A program made the position numbers and the translations under genes. The notes beneath the pieces are model-generated. The model was given only the letters and a program-made list of their open reading frames with translations, made no database searches and was not told where the DNA came from. A stretch of DNA of 27,570 nt, taken from positions 1 to 27,570 of the forward strand of contig JABYQR010000488.1 in NCBI GenBank assembly GCA_022592445.1, in the 5' to 3' direction. Of this stretch, positions 8,823 to 17,850 are shown piece by piece (the first letter of the stretch is position 1; every line of letters starts with the position of its first letter). Source of the stretch: Cytidiella melzeri. Its lineage: Eukaryota > Basidiomycota > Agaricomycetes > Polyporales > Irpicaceae.

Positions 8823-9350
8823 ATGTCCACTGCGTCTACCAACGACAACCCGCCTCGAGTCTGCCGTTACTGTCCCACTGTTCCCCACCTACCCGACGGT
8901 TGCTGCCCTTACCGCCCGCGCCCGCGCGAGGTTCTACGTCGTTACCCCATCATCCCCGCGCCCACGCCGCCGCCAGAACCCTCAGCAGCGCCTACGGTCT
9001 CCCCTGAGAGATCAACTCCTAAATCACCCTCGCCAGCGTCGTCCGTCGCCTCCATCGCGGACTCGCTTGATAACTGCTCCTATTGCGACACTCAGAGCAA
9101 CCACCCAATTCCCCTACATACAGGACCTTTTGTCCCGCTCGACTGCAATCGCCCGCGCGCGCCGCACCCAGATTGCTGGCTGTCTCCAGATATTGAAGGC
9201 AAGGACCACGAGTGCGAACTAGTGCAGTTCAATCTTACCAGCTCTACCAACGTCGTCGTTGGCCACGCATTCGCCTGCAATACGCATCGCCGCTCGGGGA
9301 GTGTTGTTCTACACTACCGCCCCCGCGCGCAGTCTGTCAAGTCAAATTGA
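8823..9350 (+). CDS. Antisense-strand ORF in the B insert, Cys-rich, unknown function
   Basis: 175 codons from ATG 8823, opposite to B's genes. The protein is Pro- and Ser-rich with several Cys pairs: VCRYCPTVPHLPDGCCPY near residue 13, a Pro-rich linker (IPAPTPPPEPSAAPT), then CSYCDTQSNHPIPLH near residue 85, and PHPDCW and KDHECELV further on. The pairs could bind zinc but do not match a family I know. No signal peptide or membrane segment is evident. A TATA-like box lies about 150 bases upstream. It could be a captured host gene fragment or a transposon accessory gene. Confidence 0.4.
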   Translation: MSTASTNDNPPRVCRYCPTVPHLPDGCCPYRPRPREVLRRYPIIPAPTPPPEPSAAPTVSPERSTPKSPSPASSVASIADSLDNCSYCDTQSNHPIPLHTGPFVPLDCNRPRAPHPDCWLSPDIEGKDHECELVQFNLTSSTNVVVGHAFACNTHRRSGSVVLHYRPRAQSVKSN

Positions 9351-9944
9351 CTGCGATCTCACATAGCCTTACGCTGCGGCTTGCGCTCCATTAGTTTATC
9401 TTTCTCTTACGGTTCCTTTCGGCTTCGTTATACTGCGTTTGCTTTTCACTGCGTTATCTTACCGTGTTACTGCGTTGCGTTTCACCTTCACCGCGTCGAG
9501 CTTACTGCGTTCACTTTCACTGCGCCCGCGTTTTACAGCGACTTCTTCATCTTCACCAGCGACCGCGTTTTGTGTTCGAGATTTATATTGCGCCTGCGTT
9601 TACCATCCGTGTCTCTCCGCACGCCATCTTACCACAAGTCACGACGTCTCCCGCGTGTTCTCTTTGAGCCGCGCTATAACTCTTTTACTTTCACCGCGCC
9701 GACTTCCCCCTTTTACCCGCGATACGCGTGGTAGTTGCCCGCCTAGCTCCCTTCGCATACACTTTATCATAAACCTTGTCGCTCTTTTAGCACAGGTAAA
9801 ACTAGGACTCCAAGACCACCTCGCACACTTTAACACTTCCGCGCTTCCACACCTTTACACTTCTATTGCCACTTCGTGGTTGGTTGTGCTGTCTTTAAGG
9901 TTGTTCTTAGTTTGAAGCGTGACTCAGTGTCTCAACGTTACCCG
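9351..9944 (+). repeat. Pyrimidine-rich region with ACTGCGTT-type repeats
   Basis: Strongly C/T-rich on the plus strand, with CTGCGTT or a close variant repeated several times between about 9430 and 9600 (for example TACTGCGTTTGC, TTACTGCGTTGCG, TTACTGCGTTCAC). ORFs on the plus strand here are low-complexity Leu/Arg/Ser strings and are not called as genes. Confidence 0.4.
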
Positions 9945-11425
9945 TCAGTGTGATGTTCTTGAGATATCCAGACCGATGTGTTTGCCTTCATCCCAGCTAA
10001 GATCGTATGTAGATGGATAGATTGTGCGAAGGAAAGCGGGGTCGGTCTGGGTATTGAATTCCCAAAAGTGCGAACAGAGATCTGCAAAGAGTGAAGCTTT
10101 GATGACCCGGGGTGCTCCGGGGTTTGCTTTGTAGAAGTCGTCAATTGCTTCTTGACTATTCTCGAGGTTTTCTACTGGTTCCCAGCTATTGTGTCCATCT
10201 GAATACCCTTCCCATGTGACAAGGAATTGCAATTTCTTCCAATGTCCATGTAGCCTGCTGTCTATCACCTTTTCAACGACATACTGTTCTTCTCCTTCTA
10301 TGACAATAGGATCAGGAGGTGAAGGTATGTCTTTGCCATTGTCGTGCCAGGGACTTATACGGTTGATATGGAAGACAGGGTGGATTCGGAGATAGCTGGG
10401 TAGATCAAGTTTGTAATCAAGATTGCCAATGCGTTCAATGACCTTGTACGGGCCGATTTGTCGAGGACCAAGTTTAGGGGTAGCCTGGTGGATCTGAACG
10501 TTCTTAGCGTTCAGCCAGACCATGTCGCCCACCTGGAAAACGGGTAGAGATTGCTTCTCAGATTTGTAGAGTTGCTTCATCTTCTCTTTGCTTAGACAAA
10601 GAGCTGCCTCGGTCTCTTTGCGTACTCGAGCCATGTTGTCAAGGTGCTCATCAAGCCACGGGATATTACTTCGCTTGCCGACTGGTATGGTGAAGTCGGG
10701 ACAATATCCGTAGATGACTTCAAACGGTGTTTGTGAATTACCCGCATGTACTTGCGAGTTGAGTGCAAACTCAGCCGCCGGTAGATGATCGACCCAGTCG
10801 TCTTGTCGTTGCTGACAGAATAGACGCAGGTACTGTTCAATGTCCTGGTTTTTGCATTCGACTTTGCCATTTCCTTGCAGATGATGTCGTAAAACCAGTC
10901 TCTATGCCTAGGCGGTGATAGAGTGCACGCATGAAGTGTGCTGCAAACTGGGGTCCTCGATCAGAGAACACATTCTTGGGAATGCGGTGAAGTTGGAATA
11001 CTTCTTTGTAGTGTAGATTGGCAATCCCCTCAGCATTAACCTTAGGGGTGGTAGGGATGATGTGCGTTTGATTGGAGTAATGGTCGACATAGACCGCGAT
11101 TGAATCAAATCCCTTAGAGGGTGGCAGCTGAGCGATGAAATCTACACCAATGTGTTCCGAGGGTCCGGCCAGAGTTTCCTGAGGCTGTAGTACCGCTTTA
11201 GGGTGCGGAGCTGACTTATAGCGTTGACAGCGATCACATCATAAATAGTGTTGTGAGACTAGGTCTATGGTGCCGTGTTTGCCCGGATGACCGATTGCGG
11301 GAGTGTCGTGGCAAGATTTAACAATTTTGTAACGGAGCTCTTTGTTGTTAGGGATGTAGAGTTTTCCCTTGTAATAGATGAGTCCGTCACTCTCATCCCA
11401 TTCGAGTAAACCGCCGACATTGAAG
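9945..11425 (-). pseudogene. Element B pol: integrase with H2C2 finger, DDE core and chromodomain
   Basis: Integrase that would insert the cDNA. From the N-terminus: GLIYYKGKLYIPN and SCHDTPAIGHPGKHGTIDL (zinc-finger His pair), then a small deletion near 11240 that fuses QHYL to a stop and CDRCQRYK (the Cys pair). The core keeps all three catalytic residues: HIGVDFIAQLPP, NVFSDRGPQFAA and NGKVECKNQDIEQ, although a frame break near 10876 lies between the second and third. After AAEFALNS comes the GPF/Y module (LGPRQIGPYKVIERIG) and the chromodomain (YVVEKVIDSRLHGHWKKLQF to WEGYSDGHNSWEPVENL). The frame ends at 9945 just after the left edge of the 2-kb insert. Confidence 0.9.
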
Positions 11426-12055
11426 GGTAGCGAGAGCTTGTGTGACTTCTGCTTCTTGCTCCGTGCATTCTCAGATCTTTGATTCAAGCAGAGAAGCAGT
11501 GGCAAGGGCACTAGTAGCGAGGATCCAGAAGTGTTCCGGTTTCAGTACCACCTGATCCTTGTTGTCTTCTTTGTCTGTGACAGCGTGTGAGTGAAGACAA
11601 GAGAGAGGATCAGTGTGTATCATGGTACTACCGGGCTTGTGTACCAATACGAAGTCAAAGTCAGCCAAAAGTAATGACCAACGTGCTTGACATCGAGTGA
11701 GGTGTTGCACAGTCTTCCAGTACTGCAGGTTTGCATGATCTGTTCAGATCTCAAACGGTCCCTTGAGCCCCTCAAGGTAGTGGCGCCAGTCTTTGAGAGC
11801 CTCGGTGATGGCTAACATCTCCAGATCAAAGATTTCATAGTTATGCTCAGCTTCAGTCATAGACGTGGACCGGTAGGCAATAGGGTGGTAGAATTCATCT
11901 TCCTTTGATTTCTGGGAGATGATTCCACCGGTCGCATAGCCCGAAGCATTGACTTCTAGACGTGTAGGGAGTTCAGGGTGCCAGACTGCTAAGATAGACT
12001 TATTGGTAAAGGCCTTCTTTAGCAATGTGAAGGCAGTCTGTTGTGCTGGACCCTA
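11426..12055 (-). pseudogene. Element B pol: RNase H, first catalytic Asp changed to Asn
   Basis: Begins after a stop at 12055-12053 (TAG where relatives have Trp). The motif reads TRLEVNASGYATGGIIS; the family has Asp where this copy has Asn (GTC AAT from GTC GAT, a CpG-to-CpA change), which removes the first metal ligand. The Glu motif NYEIFDLEMLAITEAL is intact. A TGA at 11746-11744 sits where Trp is expected just before TDHANLQYWK, which holds another catalytic Asp. The tether to integrase has a further TGA (about 11480) and a frame change near 11425. Confidence 0.85.
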
Positions 12056-12945
12056 GACAAATGGTACATCCTTCTTTGTCAGGTCATGTAGAGGCCGTGC
12101 GTGCTTTGAGAAGTCTTGAATGAAGCGTCGGTAGTAGTTGGCAAACCCTATGAATCCTTTGACTTCTTTGAGGTTCTTGGGTGTAGGCCACGTAGAAACT
12201 GCTTGGACTTTGACAGGATCCATAGCTACTTGCCGGCGCGAATGATTAACCTGAGGTACTCAAGCTCACATTTCTCAAACTCGCACTTTTCCGGCCAAAA
12301 TAAAGGTCATGCTGCTGAAGTCTCTCAAGGACTTCATGGACAACCTTGCAATGCTCCATCAGGTTGTTACTCCAAATCAAGATGTCATCTAGATAGACAG
12401 CCACTTTGCCCTCGGCGACGAGGTCGGCAAAGATATTGTCCATCAGAGCTTGGAAGGTAGCGGGTGAGTTTGTGAGACCAAAGAACATGACTTTAGGTTT
12501 GAAGAGTCCTTGGTTGGTATTGAACACCGCTTTGTACTTGTCTCCTTCTTTGATTCGGACATTGTGATATCCCCAACGAACATCGAATTTTGTGAAGATC
12601 TTTGCACCCTTGAGCTTGTTGATGATGCGGTGGCAAGCGGTAGAGGGTAGCGGTTCTTTACAGTGATGTCATTGAGTTTTCTGTAGTCCTGAATAAGTCG
12701 GAGTTTGTTGTCCTTCTTCTTGATAAAAAGACTGGAGAAGCCATCGGAGACTTGGAAGGCGTGATGTAACCTTTGGATAGGTTCTCCTGGATGAACTTGT
12801 CAAGCTCGGCTTGTTCATTCAGGGGCATAGGGTAAACTTTGATTTGATGGTCTCAGGAGCGTCTGGTTTGAGATCAATCGAATGGTCCCAGGGCTGATGC
12901 TGGGGTAGCCGATTAGACTCTTCCTCAGAGAAGACTTTAGCGTGT
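12056..12945 (-). pseudogene. Element B pol: reverse transcriptase with several frame breaks
   Basis: Reading across frames on the minus strand gives [88 protein letters not shown] and an intact motif C, VAVYLDDILIWS. At least four one-base frame changes occur (near 12845, 12730, 12640 and 12300), several beside short homopolymers such as the T-run at the fingers motif. The catalytic YLDD being intact contrasts with element A. Confidence 0.85.
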
Positions 12946-13674
12946 CTATGGTACTCTGAGGAACAATGTCTTCGAAGGAGCGATGAGCTTTAGCTTCGTT
13001 TGCTTCGGCAGCAAGCTTAGTAGAGTAGGTGAAGCCGGCCATACACCAGACTTGTCAGTGGTGTCTTGGATAATACCGGCTTTGACCCACTGCCTACGTT
13101 CTTTGCGATTACCGTCAACCTTCTGGAAAGGTTCGTCAGGAGATTCTTCCGAGCCGCTCGGAATTGTCATTTCTCCTTTTTCCCAGTTGACGGTAGGGTT
13201 TACGCGCTTGAGCCATGGTAGCCCAAGAATGATGTCTTCTGGACCTAAGTCCGTGACGAGAAATTCTGCTTTTTCCGTGTGATCTCCAACTGTGAGTGTA
13301 AGGCGAACGAAGTGCGTTAATCCGCCAGCTTTATTCTTAGTTCCGTCAATGTTATGCAATGAGATAATCCTTTCGAGCGGGTGCTGAATAATCTTATGCT
13401 TCTTGACGAACTGATGACTGATGAATAAAGCTGTAGCTCCTGAATCGATCATGGCAGGAATGCGAATGCTTCTATTCAGACCTTTTACTAGTACATGTAT
13501 TCGGAAATGGGACGATAACCGGTCTAAAGATGATATAGTACATGCAGAGACAGTAGATGACGGGCACGGAGTTGCTATGGTACACGAGGCAGAAGACGAG
13601 GAGGACGACGAAGGAGACAAGGACAGGGTATCAGGGGGACTCGCAGCTGCGGCTGTGTCACGAGTCCGTTTCAA
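12946..13674 (-). pseudogene. Element B pol: aspartic protease (DSGAT)
   Basis: Retropepsin-like domain with RIPAMIDSGATALFISHQFV (active site) and AEFLVTDLGPEDIILGLPWL, followed by NPTVNWEKGEM, the usual end of a Ty3/gypsy protease. The N-terminal part is Ser-rich low complexity. The frame is -1 to the end of gag and starts with TTG, not ATG, at 13674, next to a run of six T; translation by frameshifting is likely but the local heptamer is not a canonical one. Downstream, the frame fails near 13040 before the RT. Confidence 0.85.
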
Positions 13675-14926
13675 AAAACCGCATTGATTTTTGCTGCCAT
13701 CTCATCCATTTGCTTCTTCTGGATGTCAAGCATGTCCTTGAGCGCAGCAATCTTAGCATCCTTGTCGTTGGACGCTCTTGCTTTGGCGCAGTAGTGGTCG
13801 ACGAGGTCGACGAGGTTGCAGCAACTTTTTGTCCCTTAGGGACGCCTTGAAGCCTTTTCAGGCAAACCGCCCCCCAGTGACCGGTACCACCACAGTGGTT
13901 GCAAACTGGGTCGTCAGGGTGCTTCGAGTCCCTTTTCTTGTGGTTCTCGGATCCACAAACCGAGCAACGCTTGCTCATCTCCTTCTTCCATTTCTGGAAG
14001 ATCTCTTGTTTGCCCAGACCCGCAAAGAGCGAGTCGAACGAGGCAGAGAAACGGGAGGCGTCGATCTCCATAGCATTGGGATCGCGGAACGCCTGTTGAT
14101 GGGACTTGCCATGTCCTGATGAGCTGTCCACCATGACCTTGCCGGTGCTGTTGCGAAGGTCGGCAAGTTGAGCATCGACCGCTTTGCATTGGTCCTTGAG
14201 TGCGTCGTAGGTGGCGGCGCGGGTTTGGAAGTACGAGACGCGTTGCAAGTACTCGGTGCTCAAGCTTGACTTGAGGCGATCGAAGAGGTCCTGCTGGCTC
14301 CAGCCAGTGCGAGGGGCCCAGGTCTCGAACTCCGAGATGTGGGCGGCGAATGTCTTGTTACCCTGCTTCATGCCGGTAATCTTAGTCTTGGCCTCCATGA
14401 CCGCGTCAATAGGCTCAAACTTTGCCTTGAAGGCCTCGATAAACGTGTCCCAGTCATTTCCAAATGCTGGTTTGGAGTTGGCCAGCTCCTCAATATGAGG
14501 ACGAGCCCAGTCGGCAGCGTCGTCTTGCATGAATGATAGGGCGCTGGTGATGAGTTTGTGAGGATCAAAGATCCTCGCGCCGTTGTTATCCAGCCGGACT
14601 TGTCCTTGGGCATCCTGCTGAAAGAATGCTTTGCCCTGATTTTGCGCCCAGACGATGAACGCGTGTCGGAAGAGCCTGGCTTCTGACGAGGTTTTCCCCT
14701 TAAAGGAGACCGGCTTTTCAACGATACTCCGTTCCCTGGAGCCGTGAGTAGCAGCGACAACCGCTGGCGTCTGTGCGGCGGCGAGTGCAGCCACCTGATT
14801 TGTAAGGTCAACCATCCTCTGTGTTAAGACGCCCAATATATTTAGGACGTCTTGCTGGCTCAGGTTGGTGACTGGGGCAGCTGGGGCAGCAGGGGCGGCG
14901 GGCTGGTTGGGCTGGTTGGGATCCAT
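13658..14926 (-). CDS. Element B gag: capsid and nucleocapsid with CCHC knuckle
   Basis: 422-codon frame from ATG 14926. N-terminus MDPNQPNQPAAPAAPAAPV is Pro/Ala-rich, then a helical heptad-like stretch (NILGVLTQRMVDLTNQVAAL), the Retrotrans_gag core (residues about 100-215; DDAADWARPHIEELANS, WDTFIEAFKAKFEPIDAV, TFAAHISEFETWAPRTGW), and two Cys/His groups: CSVCGSENH and the canonical knuckle CNHCGGTGHWGAVC (C-x2-C-x4-H-x4-C). The last 60 or so residues are probably out of frame: another frame reads DKDAKIAALKDMLDIQKKQM, a better coiled-coil tail that ends at a TGA beside the pol frame. ORF0 ends 41 bases upstream. Confidence 0.85.
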   Translation of the reverse strand: MDPNQPNQPAAPAAPAAPVTNLSQQDVLNILGVLTQRMVDLTNQVAALAAAQTPAVVAATHGSRERSIVEKPVSFKGKTSSEARLFRHAFIVWAQNQGKAFFQQDAQGQVRLDNNGARIFDPHKLITSALSFMQDDAADWARPHIEELANSKPAFGNDWDTFIEAFKAKFEPIDAVMEAKTKITGMKQGNKTFAAHISEFETWAPRTGWSQQDLFDRLKSSLSTEYLQRVSYFQTRAATYDALKDQCKAVDAQLADLRNSTGKVMVDSSSGHGKSHQQAFRDPNAMEIDASRFSASFDSLFAGLGKQEIFQKWKKEMSKRCSVCGSENHKKRDSKHPDDPVCNHCGGTGHWGAVCLKRLQGVPKGQKVAATSSTSSTTTAPKQERPTTRMLRLLRSRTCLTSRRSKWMRWQQKSMRFFETDS

Positions 14927-14967
14927 GTCGAAGAAATGTATGCAATTGTTAAAAAACTATGGACTGT

Positions 14968-15696
14968 CTAGATCCACTCGAAGTAGCTATCGTTATTAAC
15001 TACGTTAAGTTGCGCAAGAACTTTGCTATAGTTCTTGCGAAGCTGCTTAAACGAGACTTTTCCAATTGCTTTGCAACCCCAATCTAGGAGTTGCCACTCG
15101 CGGTCGGCTGTGACAGGTGCGAGCTCGTCAAGTCGGTTAAGGAAGCGATTGACTTTATTGACGAGGTGGAGTAGCGCACGACGATGGTCGGGGTCTGCGC
15201 AGTTGAGAAGTTCTTGTAGCTCTGTTAAAGCTTGCAAGCGGGTATGGACAGCAGTAAGCTTCGGCCTGAAGATGCCGATGAGGTCAGCCGGTGATAACTT
15301 TTTGAAGTCTATCAGTACCGGTTTGGGTGCAGCGGGAGCGGGAGTGGGCGGAGGGAGTTTGGCAAGTCGCTCAGCGAGAGTCGGCTTGTGAGTTTGTTGC
15401 TCAGCAAGAGTGCGAGCACGTTCCTCGGCTGCACGTTCTCCGTATGCTCGGGCAGAAGCGCGGAGTTGTCGATTTTCCTCGTAAGAGGGGACGGTGAGGG
15501 TGATGCCTTTGACAGGCGGCTTCTTTGATACGTACTTCGCGACGTTGACGAGGTCTTTGTCAGACCAGCGATGAGGTTGACCGCTCGTACGCTTGGCAGC
15601 GAGAGCGTCGAGGAAAGATGGGGGGAGGCACCTCTTGAGCTGAGGCTCGTTCGTAGAGAGGTCCTTGGAAAAACGGGTGCGCGTGTCCTTAGGCAC
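14968..15696 (-). CDS. Element B ORF0, upstream of gag, unknown function
   Basis: An unbroken 242-codon frame between leader and gag. It opens with GTG CCT at 15696, where the homologue in A has ATG CCA, and has no internal Met, so the start codon may have been lost or lies in an upstream exon. Parts in order: basic N-terminal region (LKRCLPPSFLDALAAKRTSG), a segment with KYVSKKPPVKGITLTVPSYE, a charged helix (AYGERAAEERARTLAEQQTH), a Pro/Ala linker (LPPPTPAPAAPKPV) and a C-terminal helical domain with REWQLLDWGCKAIGKVSF. The same order and the last motif are found in A. That it stayed open while pol decayed is notable. No known domain recognised. Confidence 0.75.
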   Translation of the reverse strand: MPKDTRTRFSKDLSTNEPQLKRCLPPSFLDALAAKRTSGQPHRWSDKDLVNVAKYVSKKPPVKGITLTVPSYEENRQLRASARAYGERAAEERARTLAEQQTHKPTLAERLAKLPPPTPAPAAPKPVLIDFKKLSPADLIGIFRPKLTAVHTRLQALTELQELLNCADPDHRRALLHLVNKVNRFLNRLDELAPVTADREWQLLDWGCKAIGKVSFKQLRKNYSKVLAQLNVVNNDSYFEWI

Positions 15697-15841
15697 TGAA
15701 CAACGCAGGGGGTAGAAACGGACGACGTAAGTAGTAGCTCAACGGTATGAAAAGACCGGAGACGTACTCGTCAAACAGGAATAAACTTTTTTAAACGGTG
15801 GGAATGGGGGAACCCAGGGTTTCACAACGATCTCGACCTAA
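15697..15841 (-). other. Leader of element B
   Basis: 145 bases between the 5' LTR and ORF0. The minus strand just after the LTR reads TTAGGTCGAGATCGTTGTG; no TGG-starting primer site adjoins the LTR, so I could not assign a primer tRNA. Confidence 0.45.
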
Positions 15842-16595
15842 TGTCACGGAGACGGAGCTCGACGTAACAACTAGGGACACGGAGTGGAAGACGACGACGA
15901 GGTGGTGGCAGGCGTATAGCACAATGCTCTCACCAGCTATAGACCTTATACAGATATCTAGCCCAGTAAAGACCAAGTTAGTATTGTACTACCAGCTATG
16001 TAGTACAAGAGGGGTTTGCTTACCTAGCCCAGTAAAGACCAAGAGGTCGAGATGGGGGCTAGGAGCGTACATGTAGCAGTATATATAGACTTCAGGGACC
16101 TGCGCACAGACCATGTTGAGGGCAGGCTTTGCAAGAAGCCGTGTGAACGAAGAACAAAAGAACTACCTAAAGGAGAACAATAGCTATTGTCTAGACCTTG
16201 CCAAGAACTCTACTCGTGAGAGAATCTATCTAAAAGGAGACCAACTATTGTATTCCATTCCCACACCTGTGAGAACATCCTTCCATAAAGAGAACAATAG
16301 GGAAAGAACAATAAGGAGCCCATGTGGACGGTATCTATGACGTCAAACCCTAGCTATGGGCTGAGCCATGTGTTGTAGCCATGTGGTCTTACTTAAGCTA
16401 AGTCACATGCCAGTGTGACGTAGTAGCAAGTAATGTGACCGTGTGGAGCGTCTAAGCCACGTGATACGGGCGCTTAATAGACGTGCAAAGGAGTTTATGC
16501 AGAGAGAATTGAAACTAGGTTGTAGCCCGGAGTTTTACAGATAAAAACAAGAGGTAAATTGCGAAAATTAAGGGCTAGTCAGGCCATCCATGACA
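15842..16595 (-). repeat. 5' LTR of element B
   Basis: 754 bp, element sense TGTCATGG...CCGTGACA. Near-identical to 7169-7927 from its start to about 15910, then clearly diverged in the last 70-80 bases. TATATATA at 16087-16080; candidate intron at 16023-15958. Confidence 0.87.
15958..16023 (-). other. Candidate 66-nt intron in LTR B (right copy)
   Basis: GTAAGC at 16023, TACTAAC about 20 bases before the end, GGGCTAG at 15958. The 20-base direct repeat CTTGGTCTTTACTGGGCTAG is at 16043-16024 and 15977-15958. An 8-bp inverted repeat TGTACTAC/GTAGTACA lies inside the intron (about 15985-16007) and is intact here but decayed in the left copy. Confidence 0.55.
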
Positions 16596-17355
16596 GGGAC
16601 TACAGTGACATCCAGAGGTTCCTCGGACTGGTGCAATACCTAGCACAGTTCATGCCTGACATATCTTCATATACTGGACCCCTCGCCAAAATTTTGCGGA
16701 ACGGCCACGTCTTCCATTGGAAGGCCCTGCACGAGAAGTGCTTTCAGTCCATCAAGGAGCTTGCGTGCAGGGTGTCTATACTCAGGCTGATAGACCCCAG
16801 ACTCAAGGAGCCCATATGGGTCATATGCGACGCATCCATCTATGGTGTTGGAGCCGTATACGGGCAAGGTCCTGAATGGCATTCGTGCAGGCCAGCCGGA
16901 TTTATGTCAAAGAAATTTACTGTGGCACAACATGCTTACCGCGTATTCGAGATGGAAACCATAGCCATACTTGAAGCCCTACTGAAATGGGAGGACAAAC
17001 TCATGGGTCATCCCATCAGCATAGTCACAGACCACAAGGCGTTAGAATTCTTCAAGACACAGCCTAACTTTTCTCCACGGCAGACTCGCTGGATGGAGTA
17101 CCTCGAACGTCTCAATTACAAGATAATCTACATGAAAGGTGAACTAAATAAGGTGGCTGACTGCCTATCTCGCTATTATGCGAACGACAACCCTGGGGAA
17201 ACCCACCCGTTCGACGACTATGTCAACGCCGACATCCGCTTTGACCCAGAGGGTCATGAACTACCCAAGGAAAGGAGAGCAGAACTCCGATCTGCACGAG
17301 TGGGGAAACCCTCGACTAAGTATCGTTCTCGCGAGGAACTCGATGAACGCAATGC
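16596..17355 (+). pseudogene. Element C pol: RT end and RNase H
   Basis: Starts abruptly at B's LTR (the open frame begins in the LTR at 16559, which is chance). DIQRFLGLVQYLAQFMPDIS is the RT connection; RNase H follows with PIWVICDASIYGVGAVYGQG (Asp), RVFEMETIAILEALLKW (Glu) and PISIVTDHKALEFFKTQ (Asp), all catalytic residues present. Then RQTRWMEYLERLNYKIIYMK and a charged tether (REELDERNA) that is cut by a solo LTR after AATGC at 17351-17355. The frame resumes at 17851-17855 without change. Confidence 0.88.
17351..17355. repeat. TSD AATGC, left copy
   Basis: AATGC repeated at 17851-17855 on the far side of the solo LTR. Confidence 0.85.
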
Positions 17356-17850
17356 TGTCACGAACATGCACACTTTTTTCCCTTTCTTTTCCTTTTAATT
17401 TCTTTATCTTATCTTATCGATGGTACATGGCTACTGCATGTGATCAAGTGCATGTGACAGACTGGTCACATGATCATAGAAGGTGCTGGAACATTGTGGA
17501 ACATTGTAGAACATCGCACCATAGCACACCATACGTTCCCACGGCAGTGTTAGGAGTACAGACCCGGTACCAGGGGTCCTTGTCTGAGATGTATATAAAC
17601 CCACCCTGTAGCTCCCTAAAGACCTCAGATTCTACCTCCTGGTCTTTAGGTGACGTTCACCTTGTACTAGTCTCACCACTGTGCTAATATATCCTGGTCT
17701 TTAGCTCATCGTTAGCTGCTCCCTCGTCGTCGTCTCTCCCCCTTTTCATCATCATTACCCCTGTCGTCATCGTCCACGCGAGTTCGCTCGTCGTTCCTTC
17801 CCCGTCGTCACTTCCTCGCTCTTCATAAGAGTTTGGTTGTGTTCTTGACA
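17356..17850 (+). repeat. Solo LTR (family F) in element C pol
   Basis: 495 bp, starts TGTCACGAAC and ends GTTCTTGACA, a 9-of-10 terminal inverted repeat, with AATGC on both sides. No internal coding sequence, so it is a solo LTR left by LTR-LTR recombination. TATATAAA at 17592-17599 in plus sense, a 55-nt intron candidate at 17650-17704, and three GGAAC units at 10-bp spacing (17488, 17498, 17508). The 3' end is pyrimidine-rich (CGTCGTCGTC and similar). Confidence 0.88.
17650..17704 (+). other. Candidate 55-nt intron in LTR F
   Basis: TCCTGGTCTTTAG (17637-17649) then GTGACG, a CTAAT branch-like motif at 17684-17688, and TCCTGGTCTTTAG again ending at 17704. The exon end and intron end are the same 13 bases. 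Position, 50 bases below the TATA box, matches the candidates in LTRs B and E, and the inner word CTTGTACTA is shared with B. The 5' site is weaker than in B and E. Confidence 0.45.

Larger units (their letters stand above)
7961..9955. mobile_element. 2-kb unclassified insert at the 3' end of element B pol
   Basis: In element E the integrase frame ends about 15 bases before the PPT; in B these are 2 kb apart. The bases flanking the extra segment are similar, TCCTTGCGA (7952-7960) and TTCTTGAGA (9956-9964), 7 of 9, which may be an old 9-bp target duplication. Joining across it lets the pol frame run on to end in a Leu-Gly-rich tail at the PPT. Its ends carry short inverted words (CATCACTGTG at 7963; CATCACACTG on the minus strand from 9955). 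It is GC-richer than B and has an ORF on the plus strand, opposite to B. No transposase is visible. Plant Tat-lineage elements also carry antisense ORFs at this spot, so capture by the element is an alternative. Confidence 0.45.
7169..16595 (-). mobile_element. Element B: Ty3/gypsy chromodomain retrotransposon, full length but decayed
   Basis: Minus-strand order: LTR (16595-15842), leader, ORF0, gag, protease, RT, RNase H, integrase with chromodomain, 2-kb insert, PPT, LTR (7927-7169). The LTRs are nearly identical over most of their length but clearly diverged in the last 80 bases or so. The outer flanks are unrelated (D's LTR on the left, C's RT on the right) and show no 5-bp duplication, so this may be a recombinant of two B copies. 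Multiple frame breaks, stops and one catalytic change leave it non-autonomous. Confidence 0.88.

Noticed and set aside
9381..9915. Overlapping plus-strand ORFs after the Cys-rich ORF
   Set aside because: Low-complexity strings produced by the pyrimidine-rich repeats; three frames are open at once.
13670..13680. Canonical -1 slippery heptamer between gag and protease of B
   Set aside because: The T6 run is in the right place and the frame change is -1, but the register does not give X_XXY_YYZ with matching P-site pairing.
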